A DNA stretch of 64,000 nt from Desulfotruncus alcoholivorax DSM 16058. Lineage in GTDB: Bacteria; Bacillota; Desulfotomaculia; Desulfotomaculales; Desulfallaceae. Under the pieces are notes generated by a model. It was not told where the DNA came from. It saw nothing but the letters and a program-made list of their open reading frames with translations, and made no database searches. The stretch covers positions 62,001 through 126,000 of the forward strand of contig NZ_AUMW01000001.1 in assembly GCF_000430885.1 (NCBI RefSeq), read 5' to 3'. Positions 58,910 through 64,000 of this stretch are shown here, in pieces. The position numbers and the translations under genes are program-made. Positions within the stretch are counted from its first letter, which is position 1; every line of letters begins with the position of its first letter.

Positions 58910-59632
58910 TTGATTTTGTTCGTTAAACTGATACCCGTAGCCGAAAAGGCTTCACCCCCGGAAATACAAGGCTATGCCGCCATTGTGTTCGATGTTTTAA
59001 GAGCTACCAGCACCATTACAACAGCGCTGGCAGCAGGTTATCAAAAGGTACATCCGGTTGTTGAAGCGGAAGAGGCAAAAGATCTTGCCCGGCGCATTGG
59101 CGCTGCTCTGGCGGGGGAACGCGGCGGGGAAAAGATCCCCGGTTTTCCGCACGGCAATTCACCGCTGGAATTTTGGTCCGGTAATAACAATGGCAATGAT
59201 AGCCTTGTTTTGACTACCTCAAATGGCACCAAAGCGATTCGTATCGCCTCGATGTATGCTGACAAAACCTTGATCGGATCGCTGCTGAATGCCCGCGCTG
59301 TTGCCCTGGCGGCACTGCAAACCGGTCTGGATATTTGTTTGGTTTGTGCCGGTACGGAGGGTAGTTTTTCATTGGAAGACGTTTTAGGGGCAGGTTTTGT
59401 CCTATTGGAGTTGACCAATCTCACGGGCGGCCGGCTGCAGATGGATGACCTTCCAGTTGCCGCGTGCAACCTGGCCCGCCATTATGTAAACGACCCGCTG
59501 AAGGGGTTGGATGAGGGCAGGCACGGTAAAAAACTGATCAACCTGGGCAGGAAAGCTGACTTGGAGTGGTGCGCCCGGCTAAACAGATTTGAGATTGCAC
59601 CTGCAGTTAACAACGGATATGTAAGTCTTTAA
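58910..59632 (+). CDS. comB: ComB, 2-phosphosulfolactate phosphatase
   Basis: 240-aa ComB-family phosphatase, which hydrolyses 2-phosphosulfolactate in coenzyme M-type sulfolactate metabolism; many Firmicutes have it without making coenzyme M. Features: AAIVFDVLRATSTITTALAAG near residue 24 (conserved DVLRATST), LVLTTSNGTKAI, VCAGTEGSFSLEDVLGAG. The TTG at 58910 follows AAGG by 5 nt; TTG 58916 is a possible alternative. First plus-strand gene after the flagellar region. Confidence 0.9.
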   Translation: MILFVKLIPVAEKASPPEIQGYAAIVFDVLRATSTITTALAAGYQKVHPVVEAEEAKDLARRIGAALAGERGGEKIPGFPHGNSPLEFWSGNNNGNDSLVLTTSNGTKAIRIASMYADKTLIGSLLNARAVALAALQTGLDICLVCAGTEGSFSLEDVLGAGFVLLELTNLTGGRLQMDDLPVAACNLARHYVNDPLKGLDEGRHGKKLINLGRKADLEWCARLNRFEIAPAVNNGYVSL

Positions 59633-59700
59633 ACAATGTATGGTTACCCGCCGCTTAATTGTGTTAATATTTTTCGAAAACGATTTCATCATCTGCCGAG

Positions 59701-59730
59701 AAAAGCAAAAGCCCGGCGCTGTGGCCGGGT
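59701..59730 (-). terminator. Terminator after the HicAB relic
   Basis: On the minus strand ACCCGGCC and GGCGCCGGGC-type arms (stem CCGGC/GCCGG, 59712-59729) are followed by TTTTGCTTTT (59710 to 59701). It faces the decayed hic operon; comB ends 70 nt away on the other side. Confidence 0.65.
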
Positions 59731-59740
59731 GGAGCGGAGC

Positions 59741-59823
59741 TTAGAGCAAGTCAATTAATTCCTCAACGGTGAGGCCCGCCTGTTTACAACCTTCTTACCG
59801 GTGACCCTGGGCATCCTTGTCAT
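59741..59823 (-). pseudogene. hicA: HicA toxin relic (internal deletion)
   Basis: ATG 59823 overlaps the hicB stop as ATGA. It reads MTRMPRVTGKKVV, the normal HicA beginning, then jumps to KQAGLTVEELIDLL, the normal HicA end, in a shifted frame; the 40-50 residues with the catalytic His are gone. Left is an 80-nt scar ending at TAA 59741. Confidence 0.75.
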
Positions 59824-60045
59824 GAAACGCTTACCTGCACTTCAGCGAATTTAAAGTCCCCCTGCGGTACCGGCTCGCCAATTATCTTTAAGGCCAATAT
59901 GGCCGGTAATGGCTTCCTGAACCCGCTCCAGGGCTTCTTCCCTGTCCTTTCCCTGGGTAACACAGCCCGGCAGGGCAGGAACAGTAACAACACAGACCTG
60001 CGTCTCATTATCCCACGTCAGGACAACCTTAAACCTGCGTCGCAT
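59820..60045 (-). pseudogene. hicB: HicB antitoxin, frameshifted
   Basis: From ATG 60045 (GGAGG upstream): MRRRFKVVLTWDNETQV, VPALPGCVTQGKDREEALERVQEAITGHI, with core LPGCVTQGKDREEALERVQ, the HicB/UPF0150 fold. After ITGHI the frame is lost; the correct continuation ALKIIGEPVPQGDFKFAEVQ lies one base over, so a single-base change near 59900 broke it. It is followed by the hicA scar. Confidence 0.82.
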
Positions 60046-60141
60046 TTGCAGATTCCTCCTTCTTGTCGGGGATATATTCAAACAAGTCCCCAGGCTGGCA
60101 GTTCAGGGCAGCGCAAATCTTTTCCAATACCTCAAAAGTTT
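60029..60141 (-). pseudogene. XRE-family regulator, C-terminal fragment
   Basis: The frame reads TFEVLEKICAALNCQPGDLFEYIPD, then KKEESANATQV and TAA, the C-terminal part of a small Cro/CI-type HTH protein (core ICAALNCQPGDLFEYIPD). The helix-turn-helix proper is missing; a stop lies just upstream near 60140. It overlaps the hicB start by 17 nt and was probably the operon regulator. Confidence 0.7.
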
Positions 60142-60161
60142 ACTATTAAAGCATGGACAGC

Positions 60162-60259
60162 GAGTAAACAAGCCAGGGGTGGCGGCCCCCTGGTTTACTC
60201 TTTAAAATTGTATAACAATTCTACTGGCATAAAAATTGGCATAAACCTATATTGGCATA
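60162..60259. repeat. Large hairpin and TGGCATA direct repeats
   Basis: GAGTAAAC (60162-60169) ... CCAGGGG (60173-60179) pair with CCCCTGG ... TTTACTC (60187-60200), a 15-bp hairpin with a 3-nt bulge. Next, TGGCATA occurs at 60225-60231, 60237-60243 and 60253-60259. They lie between the decayed XRE gene and tRNA-Val, where integrated elements often have their attachment and excision sites; this is only suggestive. Confidence 0.5.
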
Positions 60260-60260
60260 T

Positions 60261-60284
60261 AATTAAAAAGCCCCGCAGGGCTTT
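60261..60284 (-). terminator. Terminator of tRNA-Val
   Basis: AAAGCCC (60267-60273) and GGGCTTT (60278-60284); on the minus strand it is followed by TTAATT after a run of T. It lies 8 nt beyond the tRNA 3' end. Confidence 0.8.
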
Positions 60285-60291
60285 ATTTTCC

Positions 60292-60366
60292 TGGTGGGGC
60301 TAACTGGTTTCGAACCAGTGGCCTCTTGAATGTGAGTCAAGCGCTCTCCCGCTGAGCTATAGCCCC
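60292..60366 (-). tRNA. tRNA-Val (anticodon CAC)
   Basis: Complete 75-nt cloverleaf on the minus strand with encoded CCA. Acceptor GGGGCTA/TAGCCCC, D stem GCTC/GAGC, anticodon stem CTTGA/TCAAG enclosing CTCACAT (anticodon CAC, codon GUG, Val), T stem ACTGG/CCAGT with TTCGAAA loop. A promoter lies upstream and a terminator downstream. Confidence 0.96.
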
Positions 60367-60385
60367 TTATTTTTAACACTTATAA

Positions 60386-60414
60386 ATTTTATCACATTAC
60401 TCATATATAATCAA
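60386..60414 (-). promoter_or_regulatory. Sigma-A promoter of tRNA-Val
   Basis: TTGATT (60409-60414) and TAAAAT (60386-60391), spacer 17 nt, minus strand; the -10 ends 20 nt before the mature 5' end. Confidence 0.72.
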
Positions 60415-60591
60415 CATAATTATTGGATTTTTATTATTCCCCGTTGCTTTCAATAATTCAACTTGATCAACCATGGTCTCGTTAACGACCGGTATTGGTA
60501 TTCAGTAGCTCATCGTAGCTGTTCTGTTTTAAGCGCGTGGCAAACCCACAGTATCTATGGTAAAATATACAGAGATAGGAGGTTTTGAACT

Positions 60592-61689
60592 ATGTCTGAA
60601 GTATTTTTTGCCGACTTGCGTACTAACAGTAAGGAAAATTTATTGGACAAGCTGGGCAGGCTTTGTGATCGTCTACAATTGAAAAATATCATCGCCCCCA
60701 AAGACCTGGTGGCCCTAAAAATTCACTTTGGAGAAACAGGCAATCTTGCTTATGTCAGGCCGCAGTTTGCACGCCTGATAGTGGATAAAGTTCGGGCTGC
60801 CGGCGGCAAGCCGTTTCTAACAGATTCCAATACCCTTTATGTGGGATCCCGGGCCAATGCCGTGGATCACCTGGAGACAGCGATACGCAACGGGTTTGAT
60901 TTCTCCGTTGTCAATGCGCCCCTGGTCATAGCGGACGGACTCACTGGCAAAGAATATATAAGTGTACCCGTCAACGGTAAACATTTTAAAGATGTCAAAA
61001 TTGGGAGTGCCGCTTATCATGCCAACGCCATCATATCCATAACTCATTTCAAGGGCCACGAGCTGACCGGTTTTGGCGGCGTGCTTAAAAATCTTGGTAT
61101 GGGCCTGGGATCACGAAGCGGAAAGCAGATGATGCACTCTGATGTTCTCCCAAAGGTTAACGCAGATAAATGTATCGCCTGCGGCTTGTGTTCGGAATGG
61201 TGCCCGGCCACGGCCATCAACATAGAAGAACACGCTTCAATCGATGAAAATGTTTGCTGGGGCTGTGGTGAATGCACCGTAACGTGCCCCGAAGGGGCGA
61301 TAAAGATAAATTGGAAGAGCACACCAAACATTGTCCAGGAAAAAATAGTTGAATATACCCTGGGTGTGCTAAAGCACAAGCAGAATAAGTCTGCCCATAT
61401 TTCCTTTATTATGAACGTTTCTCCTGAATGCGACTGCTGTACGTATAATGATGCTCCTGTGGTTGGGGATATTGGTATTGCAGCTTCCCTCGACCCGGTG
61501 GCATTGGATCAGGCCTGTGTGGATTTGGTTAACAACGAGAAGGTTTTGAGCGGCTCACGATTGGGAGATAACCCGGATATTAAAGATAAGTTTGCTGCTT
61601 TGCACAAAAATATAGACTGGTCGGTACAGCTGGCCTACGCCGAAGAGGTGGGTCTCGGCAGCAGAAAGTACAACCTGGTTAGAATATAG
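60592..61689 (+). CDS. DUF362 ferredoxin-type protein with two [4Fe-4S] motifs
   Basis: 365-aa protein. An N-terminal DUF362 domain (ALKIHFGETGNLAYVRPQFA, PFLTDSNTLYVGSRANAVDH, SITHFKGHELTGFGGVLKN) is followed by two ferredoxin clusters, CIACGLCSEWCP (about 195-206) and CWGCGECTVTCP (about 222-233), and a Cys-rich SPECDCCTYND. Widespread in anaerobes, probably a redox enzyme, substrate unknown. GGAGG lies 9 nt before the ATG. It is a single-gene unit between tRNA-Val and the repeat cluster. Confidence 0.9.
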   Translation: MSEVFFADLRTNSKENLLDKLGRLCDRLQLKNIIAPKDLVALKIHFGETGNLAYVRPQFARLIVDKVRAAGGKPFLTDSNTLYVGSRANAVDHLETAIRNGFDFSVVNAPLVIADGLTGKEYISVPVNGKHFKDVKIGSAAYHANAIISITHFKGHELTGFGGVLKNLGMGLGSRSGKQMMHSDVLPKVNADKCIACGLCSEWCPATAINIEEHASIDENVCWGCGECTVTCPEGAIKINWKSTPNIVQEKIVEYTLGVLKHKQNKSAHISFIMNVSPECDCCTYNDAPVVGDIGIAASLDPVALDQACVDLVNNEKVLSGSRLGDNPDIKDKFAALHKNIDWSVQLAYAEEVGLGSRKYNLVRI

Positions 61690-61720
61690 TTTCATTCAAA
61701 GTAACCTCGAACACAAAGGC

Positions 61721-61885
61721 GGGCGGACAGAGTTGTCCGCCCTTATAATTACCCATCTTCACCGGTATTCCAAAACAAGTTTGTTGAGTAGCCTTCAACC
61801 TATGGCTAAATAGTTGCTGATAAACTGCTCAGGAGTCAGTAATTCTGACTCCTGAATTCTTACTCCTGAATTCCTAAGTAGTAAC
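61721..61885. repeat. Composite dispersed repeat, copy B
   Basis: Starts with GGGCGGAC-AGAGTT-GTCCGCCC (61721-61742), continues with the 70-nt block shared with 2692-2781, and runs into an inverted unit CAGGAGTCAGTAATTC / GAATTCTTACTCCTG (61829-61875) shared with 56011-56142. It links both repeat types into one about 165-nt element. No transposase is adjacent. Confidence 0.75.
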
Positions 61886-61897
61886 TATTTTATCTAA

Positions 61898-62701
61898 CTA
61901 ATAGGTGAATGTAAACGAATCCATAATTTTGCTTACCGGGCGGGATTTTAAAAATGTATTGGTTACCCAGGATTCAAAGAAATACAGTGCACCATTTGAA
62001 GGATCAGATCCGTTTAAGGCTTCTATCGCGGCCCTTTTGGCAGTTTCACTGGGCGGGTTGTTGATCCAGCCGTTTAACACCGGCTCAAACTGGTATCTGC
62101 CGGTTTCGTCCACCTGGTAGATTACACCCCGGATGGTATTAGGGAAATCAGGGCTGTCCACCCGGTTCAATACTACCGCGCCAACCGCCACCTGGGTCTC
62201 AAATGACTCGGAATCTGCTTCGGCCGTGATGATGCGGGCCAGGGCGTCGAAATCAGCCATGCTTACTCTGCCGCCCCGGCTGACCTGTATGCTTTCGCTG
62301 CGCTGTAGCTGCAAATATGCCGGAGTAGTGCTCCCCCCGGCCACAGGTATGTATAGTTGTTGACCCGGGTAAATCATATCGGCACTGTAAAGTTTGTTTA
62401 TTTCCTTGATCTTCTTGTAATCGGTGCCGAATTTGGCTGCAATTGCCGATAGCGTATCACCCTTTTTAACGCTGTACTTAGACGGAATGACCAGCTTCTG
62501 GCCGACATAGAGATAATCGGACCACAGGCCGTTGGTGTAACGCAGCGCATACTGGTCAATACCGTAATGCCTGCTGATTAAATAAATTGTATCTCCATTA
62601 CTTACGGTATGGACCTGGGCCATGGCTGCAGCCGGGTAAACAGCCGACAAAGACAATAGGATTATGAAGACCATGATTTTCTTTTTTAATTTTTTTAGCA
62701 T
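61898..62701 (-). CDS. LysM x2 + SleB-type cell-wall hydrolase
   Basis: 267 aa from ATG 62701 (MLKKLKKKIMVFIILLS), a signal peptide with cleavage after AMA-QV. Two LysM repeats follow (VHTVSNGDTIYLISRHYGI, YSVKKGDTLSAIAAKFGT), then a Hydrolase_2 (SleB-like) domain, ARIITAEADSESFETQVAVGAVVLNRV and RYQFEPVLNGWINNPPSETA. Such enzymes cut spore-cortex or vegetative peptidoglycan. ATG has GGAGGG 14 nt upstream, rather far. The gene ends beside the repeat cluster. Confidence 0.88.
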   Translation of the reverse strand: MLKKLKKKIMVFIILLSLSAVYPAAAMAQVHTVSNGDTIYLISRHYGIDQYALRYTNGLWSDYLYVGQKLVIPSKYSVKKGDTLSAIAAKFGTDYKKIKEINKLYSADMIYPGQQLYIPVAGGSTTPAYLQLQRSESIQVSRGGRVSMADFDALARIITAEADSESFETQVAVGAVVLNRVDSPDFPNTIRGVIYQVDETGRYQFEPVLNGWINNPPSETAKRAAIEALNGSDPSNGALYFFESWVTNTFLKSRPVSKIMDSFTFTY

Positions 62702-62796
62702 AATTTTCTTGCCATTCCCTCCTTGACCACAAGTTGTCGGCTTTATTATACAAGCCTTCCGGTTAAGTGGCCAAGCAGTAAATTTTGGGCAAAAAA

Positions 62797-63135
62797 TCAA
62801 TGCTTTGGATTTTCCCTCTGTTTGTATGCTTTTTCATTAATATGTTCAACCAGGAACATGGTTGAAAAAACATGGAAAATCTGGATTATTACGCTTTCCA
62901 AAGAACTATCCAGCTGGCTTAGCTTGGTTTTAAAAACTGGTTGGAACCCAAAACGGGATTCCAACATTTCCAGAAATGTGTCTATAATATTCTCCCTTAG
63001 CTTTTCACTGCCCACATCATGCCAATTCATAAATGGATTATCAATTTTGGTCTGTGCCTGCCTTTCAACTTCCTCAATAAACCATACCCGAAAAGTTTCG
63101 AAACTCGGGCGTTTTCGGCTAAAGCTTTCTTCCAC
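62797..63135 (-). CDS. Hypothetical protein, unrecognised
   Basis: 112 aa from GTG 63135, with AGGAGGAG before it. Sequence: SFETFRVWFIEEVERQAQTK, WHDVGSEKLRENIIDTFLEML, VFKTKLSQLDSSLESVIIQIF. Mostly helical, acidic N-terminus and basic end (KAYKQRENPKH); no signal peptide or span. No family recognised. It sits 43 nt downstream of sdpI on the same strand, possibly in one message. Confidence 0.6.
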   Translation of the reverse strand: MEESFSRKRPSFETFRVWFIEEVERQAQTKIDNPFMNWHDVGSEKLRENIIDTFLEMLESRFGFQPVFKTKLSQLDSSLESVIIQIFHVFSTMFLVEHINEKAYKQRENPKH

Positions 63136-63178
63136 GTTGCTCCTCCTCCTTGCGAAGCCAGTTGGTAAACTTTTATTA

Positions 63179-63850
63179 TTACAGTTGTTTATAGATAAGA
63201 AACGAATATACTACCGGAATCACTGTTGCCGATAGTAACGGCACGAATAAAAACCACATTGCCGCAGTTCCACCGATCATAGCCCCAACTATCCCCAAAA
63301 GTCCCGCGATAACCCAAAGCGGACCGGCAAGGCGGTGGGTTTTCCGCCATACCTCTTCACTGGCCAGGGTCCAGGGGACCTTAATACCCACAAAATAGTT
63401 GTGTTGAATTCGCCCCATGTAATTACCTATGAAAACGAATAGCAATGATATACCAAGGGGCACCAACCGGTCAACGGAAATGGGGTAACCCATTGCCGCC
63501 AGGATTATTATTACATAAAGGCCGGTGAAAAAACATACAAACACAACCCTCAGGAGACGGTATGTTCCAGCAAATTTAACGTAATTGTCCCGGCGAGGAT
63601 CAATTAAAGGCAAAAACAACATCATTAAGTATATCCCGGCGTTCATCAACGGTATGCCGAACGCTCCCCAGATGCGGGAAGAGTAACCATCCACTTGGCC
63701 CCGTACGTTCCAGTGGGACGGCACCCGCTCCGGCAGTTGCGGGTAGAAATAAACCGCAGCTGCAAATGTGGCGATAATTAAGATTATAACATACCAGTCA
63801 GATTTCAGCTGTTCCAACGGTGAAAAGTTATTGTTATCTGTTTGGGACAT
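63179..63850 (-). CDS. sdpI: SdpI/DUF1648 membrane protein
   Basis: 223 aa from ATG 63850 (MSQTDNNNFSPLEQLKSDW), overlapping the regulator gene by 16 nt; a longer frame from 63883 is possible. Six predicted spans. The DUF1648 motif YPQLPERVPSHWNVRGQVDGYSS (core LPERVPSHWNVRGQVDGY) is followed by the SdpI domain FIGNYMGRIQHNYFVGIKVPWTL. In Bacillus subtilis SdpI confers immunity to the SdpC killing factor and signals to SdpR; here no sdpC is seen, so its role may differ. Confidence 0.88.
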   Translation of the reverse strand: MSQTDNNNFSPLEQLKSDWYVIILIIATFAAAVYFYPQLPERVPSHWNVRGQVDGYSSRIWGAFGIPLMNAGIYLMMLFLPLIDPRRDNYVKFAGTYRLLRVVFVCFFTGLYVIIILAAMGYPISVDRLVPLGISLLFVFIGNYMGRIQHNYFVGIKVPWTLASEEVWRKTHRLAGPLWVIAGLLGIVGAMIGGTAAMWFLFVPLLSATVIPVVYSFLIYKQL

Positions 63851-64000
63851 GCCCGTCACCCTTTCTCCTGTCCACAAATTCACTGAACCAAGTTAAGACC
63901 TCCTGAAAGACTGTGGTGTTAAGTGTGTAAAAGATAAACTGCCCTTTTCTCTCATCAATAACCAGTCCCGCCTGCTTCAAAACATTAAGGTGGTGGGATA
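63835..64000 (-). CDS. sdpR: SdpR-type ArsR-family regulator (5' part outside the window)
   Basis: Partial gene entering from the right edge. The frame reads SHHLNVLKQAGLVIDERKGQ, then FIFYTLNTTVFQEVLTWFSEF and RRKGDGHVPNR, stop 63835. SHHLNVLKQAGLV is the recognition helix and turn of ArsR/SmtB proteins, and FYTLN..VFQEV is typical of SdpR. It overlaps sdpI by 16 nt, the usual sdpR-sdpI pair. Confidence 0.85.

Noticed and set aside
59851-60081. HicB with a genuine alternative C-terminus or programmed frameshift
   Set aside because: No slippery heptamer or stimulatory structure is seen, the toxin next to it is deleted, and the original C-terminus is intact one base over; decay is more likely.
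60225-60259. CRISPR array or plasmid-type iterons
   Set aside because: Repeats are only 7 nt with unequal short spacing; no cas or rep gene in the window. No CRISPR array was seen anywhere in the window.

Overview
The window looks like a chromosomal flagellar/chemotaxis supercluster from an anaerobic, spore-forming-type Firmicute of the Peptococcaceae/Desulfotomaculia kind (Desulfotomaculum or Pelotomaculum relatives). This is inferred from gene content and order: one long rod/hook/export operon with flgB at its head, FlhF/FlhG, a PilZ protein, SigD, CheD/CheC, FliW-CsrA beside flagellin, a legionaminic-acid glycosylation island, SdpRI, and DUF362 and DUF1540 proteins. Nearly everything from 1 to 58.5 kb is on the minus strand, so transcription runs from high to low coordinates. 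I had no database access; names rest on recognisable motifs and gene order.

Layout in coordinate order. (1) 1-24.8 kb: the fla/che operon, transcribed flgB-flgC-fliE-fliF-fliG-fliH-fliI-fliJ-fliK-flgD-orf-two hook genes-fliL-fliN-fliO-fliP-fliQ-fliR-flhB-flhA-flhF-flhG-pilZ-sigD-flgF-flgG-cheD-cheR-cheC. Its leader (24.93-25.12 kb) carries a sigma-A-like promoter, a clear GEMM-I cyclic-di-GMP riboswitch and an intrinsic terminator, so expression of the basal body, export gate and SigD should be tuned by c-di-GMP. No fliM or cheY is present. (2) 25.2-28.1 kb: the late operon fliD-fliS-fliT-like-flaG, with a SigD promoter and a terminator. (3) 28.1-32.3 kb: an accessory gap with a plus-strand HepT-MntA toxin-antitoxin pair, an orphan MNT nucleotidyltransferase, an Rpn-family nuclease, an integrase relic, a GC-rich stretch of broken genes (including a yjfB-like motility gene) and a short palindromic repeat. 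(4) 32.4-45.2 kb: the flagellin glycosylation island, holding a legionaminic-acid route (LegB, LegC, LegG, LegI, NeuD/LegH, PtmE, PtmA) whose CMP-sugar synthetase gene has an in-frame stop, a second module (class III aminotransferase, Gfo/Idh oxidoreductase, SpsF-like cytidylyltransferase), the Maf glycosyltransferase and a small helical protein. (5) 45.3-51.3 kb: flagellin, csrA, fliW, flgL, flgK, flgN, flgM, with SigD promoters before flagellin and flgM and a strong candidate CsrA site in the flagellin leader. (6) 51.4-58.6 kb: fapA-motB-motA-cheW-cheA-cheB behind a probable SigD promoter. (7) 58.6-64 kb: housekeeping and accessory genes: a DUF1540 mini-protein, ComB, a decayed XRE-HicB-HicA locus, tRNA-Val(CAC), a DUF362 ferredoxin protein, a LysM/SleB-type hydrolase, an unknown gene and SdpI/SdpR.

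How it fits together: c-di-GMP is read both at RNA level (riboswitch before flgB) and at protein level (PilZ). The early operon makes SigD; FlgM, FliD, flagellin, chemotaxis and stator genes sit behind SigD-type promoters. FliW and CsrA next to flagellin, with a CsrA-like hairpin and Shine-Dalgarno in the flagellin leader, indicate the homeostatic translation control known from Bacillus subtilis Hag. The sugar island then decorates flagellin through Maf. Dispersed palindromic elements (2.7, 51.3, 56.0, 61.7 kb) lie in intergenic gaps, and several accessory genes are decaying.
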